A model generated the notes under the pieces. It did no database searches. It was given only the letters and a program-made list of their open reading frames with translations, and was not told where the DNA came from. Below are positions 25,314 through 37,965 of a DNA stretch of 64,000 nt, piece by piece; positions within the stretch are counted from its first letter, which is position 1; each line of letters opens with the position of its first letter. The position numbers were made by a program, and so were the translations under genes. The stretch comes from Zonotrichia leucophrys gambelii (taxonomy: Eukaryota > Chordata > Aves > Passeriformes > Passerellidae): contig NC_088173.1 in assembly GCF_028769735.1 (NCBI RefSeq), positions 15,750,038-15,814,037 of the forward strand. Direction: 5' to 3'.

Positions 25314-25790
25314 TGACAAGTCCTGCCTGTGTGGAATAGTGCTGTGCTTCACACTGCAGCCCCTGAAGCCTCCAGCCCAGCCACACAGGGGCTATCAGCC
25401 CCTGGCACACCAGAAGCGTGGCTGAAAGGGAGGGTCACAGACCACAGGGATTTTATAGCAGTTGAGATCATGCTGGAATTCAAGCAGCTAATATTTATCT
25501 CTCTTTCCACCTCTCTGCCCTCCACCTCTTCCCATCTCTCCTTCTTAGAATCTGGGTAACTTAATGTTGGGTGGGTTAGAATTTGCTCAGTCAATATTTC
25601 TTTAAAAAGTTCTTTATTTTGATTGAATGTTGCAGTAAAATTTGCCAAGTACCTTATCCTTTAATACTTGCTAATAAAAGTTTGTTTAACCTCCTGAGAA
25701 CTTCGCTGTGTTCTCCCTTGGGCCTACCTCAAGGAATCAGAGTACTTAAGCCCCTTTTGAGAAACTTACAAGGCGAGTTCAAGGCTTTAC
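25314..25790 (+). mobile_element. Possible ERV LTR, plus strand
   Basis: A block of higher G+C than its surroundings. It has a pyrimidine-rich stretch (25500-25545), an AATAAA at about 25673 and a typical post-signal region (cctcctgagaacttcgctgt). That layout resembles U3-R-U5. Candidate start TGACAAGTCC at 25314; candidate end near 'gaaacttaca' at about 25770-25790. No target duplications found and no family recognised. It could instead be unique DNA of mixed composition. Confidence 0.35.
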
Positions 25791-28700
25791 AACTTTCAGC
25801 CAAAATCATGTAAAACTTTTAAAGTGTTGCATTATCTTCCCAACTATATTCCATTTACCTGAGTACAGAAAGTATTTTTTCAGCCAGACAGTTGTGAGGT
25901 TTTAGTCCCATGTTTCTTCGGTCTCGTGCTCACCTTCTTTGTGGCTTCTTTATCTTTTTTTTTTTTTTTTCCTGAAGAAATGAACAGGTGAAGTGGCTTT
26001 GGTTTGCCAATCCTGGGCTTACTGACCACTGCACCAATTAATGTAGTGGGTTGGAAGCTGGCCAAATGCCAGTGCATCCACTAAAATGATTTACCCATTT
26101 TTTGGTATGAGATAAGAATTCGGAAAAGAGCAAAAGCAGGCTCAAAATTTAAAGGGTATAAGGACAGTTTTATTAATAGAACTGAAAGAGAAAAATAATA
26201 AGAAATTAAAATAAATTTTAAGAATACTTCTCTTCCCCCCAACTCTCTGAAGGAGAGAATACATCTGTTCTGAAGAAAGGACCAAAAAAATGGAGAGAAA
26301 CCCCCAGAAACATAGCAAAACACCATCAGAAAATATCCTCAACATGTGGTTTTATTTCTCACTGGAAAGAGAAAATGAGGAAAAAATCTGAAAACAAAAA
26401 GTTGAAGGGCCTACTGGAGTTTATATTTGAATAGGTGAACTGCTACTTTTGAGAATAGTTTCGAATTAAGTAAAGATTATTTAAGGAAAACAAAAGTCAC
26501 GGTCCCTAACAACGTATATTTTTGCCTCTCCTTTCAGACTAATCTAAAAATAAGTACTGCAGAGACTGTGTAGTAGGGTTTGGAGAAAAACAAAGCTTTA
26601 GGTATGAGTAAAAAATTCCTTATGCCACTAATTTCAAGTTAATTTTGGTCACCTAGCTGAATTGTTGCTTCCTAACATAGGAATTAGTATTTCCCTAAAC
26701 AACAAAAATAGTATAATTATTTAAAAATTTTAAAATTTTTATATATTCTGGTTGATGAAGGAGAGATTCTCATGTAGTGCCAATTTACTGGTTAAATCTT
26801 GCTCAGTTGCTCTGTTTGTTTCTTTCATTATTTATACCATAGATGCTTTCCATTTTCTACCATATTTTTAGAAATGAGTTTTACCAGTCTGGAACTGTCC
26901 TGATTAATCCAGAGGAGATCCTTGACTTCCATGGAACTTCTGCATCTACAGCAGCATATGCAGCAACACTGAATTTCAATTCATTCTTGAATCCAAAGTA
27001 TTGTTCTTTGCAAACTAAGATGACCACAGATAAAGAAATCAATTAATTATGGGCAATATTGCATTTGACATTCATATCTGAGAAGTCTGATTGACTTCCA
27101 AAGCAATGTCTTCTTGTGTGAATAGAGTAAATAGATTTTGGTCCAATCAAGCATGCTTTTTTTTTTTTCTTTATAGGGAAACATTTAAATAACATTCTTA
27201 GGACAGCTACACAAAAGAGAGGGTATTCTAAATAAAGACTTCCTATTGAGATTGAATTCTATTGTTCCGAGACATTGCAGCACATTTTATCTCTTCCTAC
27301 TGAGATCCACTCTCCCTCCTACTGCATTTACTAATTGGAACCTTTTTGTGGGAAAAAGTGACAATTCTGCATTAGGGTTGTAATTTTAAATGTCAGCAAA
27401 TTGTGTCAGTAAGCAACCTTCAGAAGGGCATTTGCATTATTAATTGAAAGTTTCCTATGAATAGAAAAATGTGTAAGTATTCATTTGTAATTCCATTGGA
27501 TTATCAAATTTGTCATTTCAGGGATAAACACTCTATTCTCTGAATCTGAGGAGAACTCGATTAGAAGCAGTTTATGAAATTTTTAAGTTTGCCATTTTTG
27601 GGTTATGTCTGCCTGTTGTCCAAGAGATTAGTTGGGACATGCTGTTCACAAAAATTTCAATGGTCATCCCATGCAACAGTATTTTGATCAAAAAAGCAAA
27701 CAAAACCGAGTGTAGGTCTAAGGTAGCTGAATGTCCCATGCAGAGGAATAGTGGTCCTGCCTTCAGAGAGGAAGCCAACACACACAAACACTAGGGGCAG
27801 CAAGGACATCCTACATTTTGTGTGTTGCACTTTGTGTGTCACATCACATAGATATAGCCTAATGCAATCCCTGGATGTAAAAACATGGGATGGCACTAGG
27901 AAGACAACCACCTGATCTTATCCCTAAATATTTATACATAAATATTTGCCATATATTGGCTTACTATACATTTATTGTATAGATCAGGCAAGTATTGGAA
28001 ACTATTTGTGATGATTGCTGTTGAATCAATGAGTAAGATAAATAAGGAGACATACAGACATTAGTTTCTTGGATTTGGAGAGATTGAAAGGACCACATCT
28101 ATTAATCTTGTCAAAATGAAGAGGCGATTTGATTACAGTCCATAAATATTGTCTCAGGCTCAAAATATAAGATTAATTAATTTAGCAGAAAAGGGCTTAA
28201 CAAAGCTGGCAAAAAGATGAAGCCAGACAAATTCAAATACAAAATTAGAAAATTGATTGGGTGTATATTTAATTCCCTAATAGAATACATGGGGAAGGAG
28301 TACTTCCGAGTACTTCCTGTATCTCTCCTGTTTCAATGAGAGCGGTACCTCTCCTAAAGATAGATTTTTATTACTGTGTTTTGTGGAAATCAGTTCACTG
28401 TACTCATGATGTTTTAAAGTATTTATTTCAGAAAAAATAAATTACTTTTCATTGGGGATTTTTTTGGTTTTTTTTTTTCTTTGCTTTTGTTTTTTCTTAA
28501 GTAAAATAATCTACTTGTAGCAGAAGAAAAAAAAAGCCAAATTTAAAGCCAACTTATTTTTTTAATATTTAGAATCACCATTATTTTTACTTTATATTTA
28601 ATTATTTTAATTTTGTATTGTATTTTCTTTCATTTTTAAATTTTATTTCATTATTTTTTGAGAATAATCTCAAAATACATTATTTTTCCATTTAATGATT

Positions 28701-30906
28701 TTGAAAAATTAAAAAAAGAAATTAAACAATGATGAGATTATTTTCCTTTGCTCTTTTCTTTCCTTTTTCTTAGTCACAAACATAACAAAAAAAAAAGTGA
28801 AGAACAAAATAAAGATGATCGAAATATTCTTATTCCTTCTGAGAAAGAGATTTGGTCAAAAATGTTTTTCATACTCTGGATTTTTTTAAAGTTTTAATTC
28901 AGATTGCAAATTGTTAAATTCAAGCTACACAGAAATTTAACCGCAAGTCAAGCTAGTCAAGCTTTAAGACTCTCTTTGGAAAGTGGAAGAGTTTGTACAG
29001 GAGATGTTACTAAACTCAAAAAAATAAGGGATCCCATTTCCAGGGATTACGAGTTGTTTTACAGTATGGTCTGGTGTTCTGTTTCTCCTCTGTTAGTCCT
29101 GTTAGTCAGGCTGGAAAAAGCTACAAGTCTGCTTGTGGAAGGGCCTAGACTGTATGTATACAAATAATATTTCTCCAATAGTTAACCAGCCTTTCTGTTC
29201 ATATTTTTACCAGAAATCTCAGATACATTGGCTTTTATTTTCCCCTCTTCTGAGTTTCAGATCAATACAGGCAAGGGTTACGTTTATGAAGCTACTGGTC
29301 AGATGGGCTCTAGATAATGCTGTGGCACTAATGCCTTTTTAAAATTCTGCTGTGTTGTACTTAGTTAATAAAGCTGTTTAGTTTGCAATCAATAGAGATG
29401 AAGGACTATTTCGATGACGCTTGTGAAGTGTTATGAAAGAAAGATGCTGAGTGAGACAAAGGAATAAGTATTTGCTACTTGTGACTTTTAGAAATAACAT
29501 GGGCCAAAGCAACTTCTCTCTGTAGAGATCAAGATGTTATTTCTCTTTCACTATAATTCATGATAATCCTTTTAAAAATGAGGCAGAGGGCATTCTTCTA
29601 AAGAACTCTCTTACTATTTCCCAAACCCATCACAGTGGAAGAAATAGTGCACAGGGTTTGCAAAAAGACTCAGAAAAGAGGAGTTTATAGGAAAATAAGA
29701 TTACCAGGTCTCACAAAGCTTTTTTTTAAATGGAAGAAAGAAAAGTCATATTTTCAGTAGAGTAACTGTATTGTTCTCAATTCATATACAGTTGTGGCCT
29801 CTGCCCCCAGTCTTTCAATAACTCTGTGGACAACATCTGAATTTATGTGAAAGAGAGTTAAGAGGAGGAATTCAGAATTCCTGAGGGAATTTTCTAGGAG
29901 AATAGGTATTGTCTAAGTAGACATATGAAAACATTAACAAAAACTATAACTGAGTATAATATACTTCAGCAACTATTAGTTATTAAATTCACAGGTCAAT
30001 CAAGGTCTTCCAGGTTTATGCCAATGTAGCTGCATCAACTCCCGAGACAATAATTTGGACCATTAATATATTATCTTAGATGATTCCTTAATGCAAACAT
30101 GCAAACACGCATTGCTAACACTGAACCGCATTAATTAAACTATGTTTTATTAATTACTTGTAGACTTTTAAAAAGGCAGTCAAATGTCACAGATACGAGT
30201 TTATAATCTTTAATGATGCCCTGTTATAGGAAATCCTATTATGCTGCCATGATATCCTCTATAAATTGAATGCTTAATTTAATTTGTACAGCAGTATTAC
30301 AGATCCTGTTCTGAATGTGTGCTGTTCTGATCTTGCATTCTTTAGAAAATTTATACAGTCTGAAATGAGTGTTCATGATGAAAATTTTTTCTGAATTGAG
30401 GGGGATTCTCCATGAGAAAGATGAAGATGTCATGGCATTACATACTTCAGTTTCAGCCCATTGTAGCTAATCCCATCCAGTTTTTCCACTATCTCTCTGT
30501 ATTGAAAGAGAATTTGCAAGATCCAAAATAAGAAGTTAATGCTAGCACTACTGAAGACCTATCAATGTCGTATTTCCATACTGCCCTTTGAGACCTCTAC
30601 TTTTCTTTAACACCTAGAGCATTTTACTATATTTTGTTATAAATTAAAAGAACCTCTTTTCTCCCAAATTTTTTTCGACATAATCATGAGAATAATTTTA
30701 AATTCCTAGCCTGCAATTTCTAAGTACTTGAAGCTTCATGTTCCTTTCCACTCAATAGATTCTCTCTATAAAAATATGCAGTTATAAATTTTGCCATGTT
30801 TAATTTAGTGTGTAACTTCTGCAGGACAGAGGTGTGTCACTTTTTTATACATGAAAGAGGCAACACACACCTGGGATATAGTAAAATTCAATATTAAGGC
30901 ATGTTC
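25791..30906. other. Non-coding unique sequence
   Basis: About 5 kb, AT-rich, with a notably A/T-homopolymeric patch at 28430-28790. Open frames are 87 codons or fewer. No repeats, RNA genes or exons recognised. Confidence 0.55.
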
Positions 30907-30911
30907 CCAGG

Positions 30912-31801
30912 TGGAGAAGTTTTGCCCATTATATCAAAAACTTTGTAAAGAAGATACAACCATAGAAGCACACCGCTCCTTGAAAGATGCCTGACTGGGA
31001 CTTTGGACTGTGAGTTAATACGCCTAGGAAAGATAGAGGAGACACAATTGTTCAATCGTCTTAGGTCTAGGGAGATGTAAACAAGGTTGCAGGAAAAGAA
31101 AGCACCCTTGAGAAAGCAAAATGCAGCATAAAATCATCCCTGGTTGGCTTTGGGTTGGGGGAGACCACAGCCCACAGAGGCCAGGTTTACACACTCCCCC
31201 CAAACCGAGGGGGGAAGAGGAGGTTCTGGATGGTGGCGTAACCTCTGGCCAGAGGCGGTGAGCACGCATCCCATCCTAACCCCACAAGCCACATCCATGG
31301 GACATTCATGTGGGAGGCAGCTGAGGGGGGGGTCATAATCCATCAAAGACTCCCTGAAGTGCTCCCCATTCCTGAGGCCTTGGAGCCCAGGATCACACAT
31401 GGCACAAAGTGGTGGAACGGATCCAGAGGCTGCTGCAAGGGACTGTCAGACTGGCCCCTGCAGGGGAGGTGCCGGGGCGCTCCCACCCGGCCTGAGCGTG
31501 TATTAATCCATTGGATTCCATGCTTTTTGGGGGGACCCTCACCACCAAGAAGACCAGCTGAAGAGAATCATAGGGAGGGCAGTGGGATCCACAGAGTGAT
31601 GATATTGTCTTTGATCTGTCTCTGTCACTCTCTTTTTTGTCCCCTCACCTCTTTTCTATTTCTTTCTATTTCTTTTTTTTTTAATCTCTCTCATATTCAC
31701 AATTAAATAAAATCCATACTATTGACTTTGGCATGTGGCCTCATTTGCTCCTTAATCCAGGCAGAGATATTTCTAATAACTTTAAAAACTGGACTGGAAC
31801 A
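30912..31801 (+). mobile_element. ERV long terminal repeat, plus strand
   Basis: A GC-richer block with an AATAAA at 31706-31711, preceded by a T/C-rich stretch and followed by 'attgactttggca' (31721-31733), shared with the 11.5-kb LTR. It ends ...GGACTGGAACA at 31801. 'gaagaccagctgaag' and 'gggatccacagagtgatgat' upstream also have loose counterparts in the other LTR. CCAGG follows the 3' end (31802-31806) and also precedes a TG at 30912, a candidate 5-bp duplication giving an 890-bp element. A later 5' boundary (TGTAAACAAG at 31076) is possible. No internal sequence adjoins, so it is probably a solo LTR. The 132-codon frame at 31308-31706 lies inside it and is not a gene. Confidence 0.75.
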
Positions 31802-33964
31802 CCAGGCTAAAGTCTGTGTTCCAAGATGTTTTTGCTTTTTATCCTTGAACAAAAAAACCTATGTTGAGATTACTTTGTGTATATGTTTTAAAATTAAAAA
31901 GTACATTCAATTTAGTAATTTAGCTCATATTTCTGAAACAAAGATAGAGGTGATAATCACGTGAGAGAGTGTGAGAGAGGAAGGTGACCAAAATAAAATT
32001 TATCAGGTTTTGTGGGAGATTATAATAGAAGCTTTTTTAGACAGTAAAAAAGGATGGCTTTCAATGGTCTGCTTTTCTTCTATATTTGAAGAGGAATGAG
32101 CACAGAAAAGAGTTTCGATTATGTGGAAAAAAGGATGAGACGTTAAACTACATTTTCCTGACATAGTGAGACATAAAAATCCCATTTATAAAATAGTCAT
32201 TAGGATGATTATTTATAATGAAATCATAATAAAAATAATAAGGATGCGAAGAACGAGGGAAAGGTTAAATTTAGATTGCATTTTGTATTGAAAATTTAAC
32301 AAAAATCTTGATGTTGTGAAATTTCTATTTTTAGAACTTAAACCCTCACCCTCAAATTTTGCAGAGTTCTGTGAGGAGTCACTGCAGTCACCTCAGCTAG
32401 TAGTCAGTTTGGGCCTTACAAGTGTATCACCATGTAACTCTGTTACAGTGCTGCCATGGCTTGAGATGGCTCACGAGGTTTGCACAGAGTTTGTAAGGCT
32501 TCAGGGCTGGGTTTCTCATTCTTGCTCATCGTGAACTTTTTTTGACCTGCCTGCAGCTTTGTTTTCCTTGCTTTAGCTGTGACAGCAATTTCTTTAATTG
32601 ACCAGATGCCCAAGGCTAACTTCTTTTACTTTTTAGCTGTTTATGTTACAGCCATATGCAGTTTTATTGAGCTAGCAGTGCATACAGCTAGTTTTTTGCA
32701 GGTAACAATAATGAGTGTCTGCTGTAGGAAGAATAAGGTATTTACCACTCTAATACAGTGATGTTTAGAGTGCAGAGACATACCAGCCTCATATTATATC
32801 AGGGCTTTTGAGAAGACCCAGGGTTTGGCAGAGAATGCTGGCACCTGGGACACAACAGCAGAAAAAAAAGAGCAAGAACTCAAAAAAGTGTGCATATCAA
32901 TTTTAACTGCATCACTATTCTTTCTTTTTGTGTTACAATTATATCTGGACTAATGGTGATTAGACTAGGTTTCAGTTGTTCTGACAATAGTTTTGGCATA
33001 TAGGGTGTGTTGCTGCTTTGCTGTTTTTAGCTTAACAATTGCTCTAAGATCTGATCTTGTAAATCACACTGAGAAGCATAACTCATGTCATAAATACATA
33101 GATAAGTCACATGTGGTATATTTTTATCAATTATTTTTAGATATAACCTAATGTTTTTTAAAAGCTAATTTTAGAGGTAAAGAACATTGGGTTCCAATAT
33201 TTTCTCTGACCACAATGAAAAGAGCTTACTTTTAGTCTTTCTTAAGTCATTGAAAACTCTTCCTGATCATAGTTAAGTAAGTAACAACAAGGAAGAATGT
33301 ATTTTTCAAGATTTCACTATAGCAACTAGTTCCCTTTTCAAATATTTGCATTTCTTTCTTCTGTTGCTGGCGACTTCCCCTGAAAGCACTATGGAAACTT
33401 TAAATTTGGCAAATGCAAGCCCAAAACATTAACTTCCACAGTGCCATAAGCATTTCCCATATACACACTGCAAACCACTTACATACACTTAAAATCACTG
33501 ACTAGATCACATTCAAGTTTTTTCTGGGAAACACAATGAACACTGCTTTCTGACATGGTCTCTTTCCAGGGCCTGCTGGACTCCCATACGAATGTCTCTT
33601 TGAATAAAAAGACTATGATGATTTTCTGCTCCCTGTCGGTAGGGAAAGAGGTAGTTTATGAATGAGTTAAAAGCAAATAATGCATTTGAACATGATATAC
33701 CTGAAACAATTTATAAATTTTTCTCATGTCCTCTGGTGGTCACTGTACTTTATGGACAATTGAAGCCTTGAATTTAGATAGACAGAAATGCCATGAGGCT
33801 ATTTTAACAGATTTGGATTAAAAAAAAGATGCATTTCTTAAAGGTTGTAATTAAGCCTGAAATCCAAAGTTTCTGCCTTTTTCTAAATGCTAATGGAAGG
33901 AGGATGAAAGTTTACCCTAAATAGAAATGTCCGGATTCTCATACTATTAGCTTAACAGCAGTGC
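31802..33964. other. Non-coding unique sequence
   Basis: About 2.2 kb without recognisable gene or repeat. Frames are 80 codons or fewer. Confidence 0.55.
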
Positions 33965-34110
33965 TCATTAAAAAACCAAACTAAAGCAAACCCAACAAAA
34001 AACAAAACAAAAAAAAAAACCCAAAAAACCCCAGAAAATCCACCCAAACACAAACAACAACAACAAACACAAAAAAACCCTCAAAACCCCAAAAAATAAA
34101 CAAAAAAGCC
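33965..34110. repeat. A/C-rich low-complexity tract
   Basis: Almost only A and C on the plus strand (caaaca, aaaacccc, ccaaac words) for about 145 bp. The 63-codon frame on the other strand is a Phe/Leu/Cys-rich artefact of this composition. Confidence 0.85.
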
Positions 34111-36340
34111 ACAAGGATCCAAATCTATTCAAGGCACTTTTTCCATAATGTGGTTGCACATATTTCTCTAAAGATGTAGAGAGGTATTATTATCTGCATT
34201 TTATAACTGGGTAACAGAAAAACTCACATTTTACTGAAATTATTAATAAAACCCTGACATCATATACACTTGCAGTTTCCATTAGCTCCTGTAGTGCCAC
34301 TTGGAAGTCCTTTTCAAATCAGTATGCTGAGTTGCATTGATTTTAGTGTCAGATTACATTGCCTCCAGAATCAAAATCAGGAGCCAAAAAAACCACCTAG
34401 TTATAAGATCTGTAAAGAATCTTTGATTCAGTGTGTGGAAAAAGTGTTTCCTCTGCTGAGCTGCAAATACAATTCCAAACTTATCAGTGCACCGCTGATC
34501 CAGTGGAAAATAAAACCATTTAATTCCATGTAAGTGTTGACTAAGATATTTCTGTACTGTTTTGTGGAATTTTCAAACTGTGCATTTTCAAGGAAGAATG
34601 GATTGTCCTTGTACTTTCCAAGGAGTGCCTGGTTTGTGGCACTAGAAACAGATTTTGCTGTGCTCTGGAGTTGTTTCTCATCATGCAGAAAATATTATTC
34701 TATTATAGTAAAAAAATCAGAAGAAAGATTCAATATTAATAAGCTAGACATGGAGAAATATCTTGACTTTCCTTTCATCTGGAAATTATTCACTTATGTG
34801 TAAATGGTTTAGAGTTCACCTCTTTTATGGATTTTTGGCCCGCTACACTGTTCTCATAGCCTGGCTGGCAAGCTGTTGCAAGTTAGAAAAGCGGTCTAGA
34901 GAAAAGGATCTCTATATCCAGGCTTCTATTTAAGTTACCTGCGGTTCATAATTTTCTCTAATTTACTATTTTTCTATTGTTATTTAGAAAACAGGATTGG
35001 ATAATTTATATACTCCATATTTTGTTCTGTTTTTCTTTTATTTAGTCCAAACCCCAAAATACTCGGTTATTTCCAAATTCCATCCCTTTTTTGCCTTTTA
35101 TTTTGAGCTATTGATTCGTGGTGTTTTTTTGGTGATTCTTTTTGTTTGTTTGTTTTGTGGTATGGTTTGTTTTTTTTTTTTTCTGTGTGTGGTGGTTTTT
35201 TTGTTTGTTTTTCTTGTTGTGATTTTTTTCTACTATGCATTTTATATAAAGAGGTTCAGGAGAAACTTTTGGTGGAATTTGAAGTCCATCAAACATTTTG
35301 ATTTAAAATGACCCCTTGTGTGATTTCACTGCATTCATTAGTGCTATGCCAGAAATTAATTTAGCCTCCTGAGTTCTTATTTTGGCAAAGAAAATAAATT
35401 ATTAAGATCTGTATTCCTGGAACTGTTTCTTAGTGAAATGGGGAAAAAATGAATATTTAGTAATAACTTTGCAAATTAGATTCTTTCAGCACTATTGTTT
35501 TTTGGTATAACTATTTATGGGGCCATTACAGAGAAGTTCGTAGAATCAGCTGGGTTTTTCACCTGTGCCTTCACTTTCCTTTCTTTTCCCACCTGATGTA
35601 ACCATCCCATATTTGTCTTATGAAACACTAATAAAATTATTTTTCCTCTTTTTCAAACATCAGAAAGTATATTGAACTTCTCCAGAGAAGTTCACACTAG
35701 AGATATATGAGAAACAACAATGTTTTCTTTGACATTCTGTCCAATGATAAAATCATGTCATTTATCATTTTCCTTTCTTTAAGTGAACTATATCAGGATT
35801 TTTAATCGATAGTTGCCACCTCTAATTGCATCCTTTGTTTTTCCCATCTCTATGGATTCCTAATAAATCATTTAAAAGTCATATGCTATACCATTACTCC
35901 TAAGACTACTGTGAAAATAGTGAAGCCCCTAGGTGTCTTGTAAACAGATGGATAGAAACATAAAAGAATGGCACATTTTCTAGGTTTTGGTACAAGTATG
36001 TTCATTAATTTTTTTTTAAGGTTAATGATTATTTTAGCCTAACACGAAAAGCACTAACAATGTGTAGTACATGCTGATAATGATCTCTGGGAGAAGGGAC
36101 TTAGGAAGGGAGAAGTTTGCTCAAAAAGTGACAGCATAAACCTAACGAGCACAGCTGTATCTATTTCTACTTGTTGAATATTTTTTCTTGAAAATTAACC
36201 TTTTAAAATAACATAGCTTTGAGAAGGTAGAAGAACTTTATTTTTAGCTATGGTTGTTTCTTGTTAGGTAAGCATTAATCCCAGCAGGGTGGAAATTACG
36301 TGGGGTTTTTTTTCTCCCTATAATTTGATGCTAAACTTTC
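34111..36340. other. Non-coding sequence with a T/G-rich tract
   Basis: Open frames up to 104 codons. The longest (34997-35311) crosses a T/G-rich tract at about 35122-35230 and yields a Phe/Val-rich translation that follows from composition. No gene is recognised. Confidence 0.55.
35122..35230. repeat. T/G-rich low-complexity tract
   Basis: Runs of T broken by single or paired G (tgtttgtttgttttgtgg, gtgtgtggtggtttt). The composition mirrors the A/C tract 1 kb upstream, so the two form a loose inverted pair. Confidence 0.75.
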
Positions 36341-36360
36341 ACCAGTGAAGGCATGATCAT

Positions 36361-36410
36361 AAAATGGTCAGTTGTGCTGTCACAAAATTGTGGGTTTGAA
36401 CCTCACAATC
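36361..36410 (+). repeat. Decayed tRNA-like sequence, possible SINE relic
   Basis: Contains GGTCAGTTG, like a tRNA D-loop / A-box end. About 20 nt later comes GTGGG-TTTGAAC-CTCAC (36390-36406), a 5-bp T-arm with a 7-nt loop resembling the B box GGTTCGANNCC. The T-stem extends to 8 pairs (36387-36409, one G-T wobble). There is no matching acceptor stem and the anticodon arm is shortened, so it is not a working tRNA gene. It may be an old relative of the SINE at 53252. Confidence 0.4.
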
Positions 36411-36954
36411 AGTCAAACACAAACTCTTGTACATCATAAAAAAATATATTGATGTCTGTGAATTAATTACCCTCTTCTCCTGCTAATTCACCGAGTATTA
36501 TTTATAAAGCTAACTAGTGGATGCCAAATGTTAATATAATTAGATCATAATACAGTAAATTTACTAGCTAGTCATTTTATGAATTTTTTATCCTGGAAAA
36601 AAATGTAGATTAAAAAAAATAATTTTTTTCTTATTAAAGGGTCATGCCAACATCTAAAGACAATAATACGTGACAATACAATAATATGTGACAATGTTAA
36701 GTCTGCAATGTCATGACAACTTTGGACAAAATTATTTTTAAAGTCACTGTTGTGCCATGGTAGTAGTCTTGCAAAGTTCAAATATACTAAGATACATAAA
36801 ATTTTAGCCATAGATTAAACAATAATTTTATTCTCTGTAAAGCCCTTATATAAAAACCTATAACCTAATTACCAGTATCATATCAACCTGCAGTAATTTA
36901 CCATATGTTGTCAATAATATTTTACACCTTAAATAACATACTGATTTTATGTAC
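36411..36954. other. Non-coding sequence with an 18-bp tandem duplication
   Basis: AT-rich. At 36660-36695 an 18-bp unit (acaataatacgtgacaat) occurs twice in tandem with one mismatch. Soon after comes the perfect 10-bp palindrome TGTCATGACA (36709-36718). No gene. Confidence 0.6.
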
Positions 36955-37965
36955 TGCCAGTGGTGGGTTGATGCTGGCTGAACATCAGGTGCCCACCAAA
37001 GCTCCTTCATCATTCCCCTCCTCAGCTGGACAGGGGAGAGAAAACAGAACAAAAGGCTTATGGATTGCAACAAGAGCAAGGAGAAATCACTCAGCAGTCA
37101 CCATCAACAGAAACAGGCTTGGGAAAATTAGTTTAATTTGCTATTAATCAAATCACAGTAAGGTAATGAGAAATAAAACCAAATCTTAACACTTTTCCCC
37201 CATGCCTCCCTACTTCCTGGGCTTAACTTAACTCATGAAGTGTTCACCTCCTTCTCAGCAGCTGTGTAGGGAGATAGGGAATAGGGGCTATGGTCAGGCC
37301 ATCACATGTGATTTCTGCGGCTCCTTCCTCCTTAGAGGAAGTACTCCTCAAACTCTTCCCCTAGTCCAATGTGGGTGCCTTCTGGAGGCTGCAGTTCTTC
37401 AGAAGCAGACTGCTCCAGTGCAGGCCCCTTGAAGGGTCACCAATCCTGGAGCAAACCTGCTCCAGGGTAGGCTCCTCTTGTCACAGGGCCACTGCCAGGA
37501 TTCGGCTCCAGCATGGGCTTCCCACAGTCACAGCCTCCTCTTGGCATCCATCTACTCCATCCATCTGCTCCAGCACCCATCTGGGTCCTCCATGGGCTGC
37601 AGGTGGATATTTGTTCCATATTGGGCCTCCATATGCTGCAGGGATGAATCTCCATCACCTGAAGCACCTCTCCCTCCTTCTTCACAGACCATGAGCTCTT
37701 CTTCACAGACCATGTCACTCTCACACATTCTCTCTCCAGTTGCAATTTGCTCTAGGACAGTAAAGTTTCCCCCTTCTTTAACTCTGTTATCCCAGAAGCA
37801 TTAACACCTTCACTGCTGGGCTCAGCCTTGGCCAGGGGTGAGTCTGAGGCATCTGGCATTGGCTCCATCAGACACAGGGGAAGCTTTGGGCAACTTCTCA
37901 CTGAAACTGCCTCTGTCGTCCCCCTGTTGCCAAAAACTTGCCATACAATCCCAATAAATACTTTC
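36955..37965. mobile_element. Old ~1-kb avian ERV LTR, CpG-decayed
   Basis: I recognise this text as a widespread avian LTR. It opens 'ggtgggttgatgctggctga', continues 'cagctggacaggggagagaa', 'gagaaataaaaccaaatctt' and 'ctcctccttagaggaag', and carries repeated CTGCTCCAG/GGGCTGCAG words through 37400-37650. It closes 'gccatacaatcccaataaat'. The CTGCTCCAGC..GGGTC unit repeats in degenerate form, a small minisatellite inside the LTR. CpG sites expected in this family are nearly all lost. I place it among ERVL-type LTRs from memory and leave the strand open. It has no coding capacity; frames of 102-108 codons here (37371-37804) are repeat-derived. Confidence 0.85.

Noticed and set aside
31308..31706. 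132-codon plus-strand frame, the longest in the window
   Set aside because: Lies inside the ERV LTR ending at 31801, and LTRs do not encode this. No domain, and the frame ends in T-rich U3/R sequence.
37371..37804. Overlapping 102-108 codon frames on both strands
   Set aside because: All lie in the old LTR at 36955-37965, where the repeated CTGCTCCAG unit and low AT content keep frames open.
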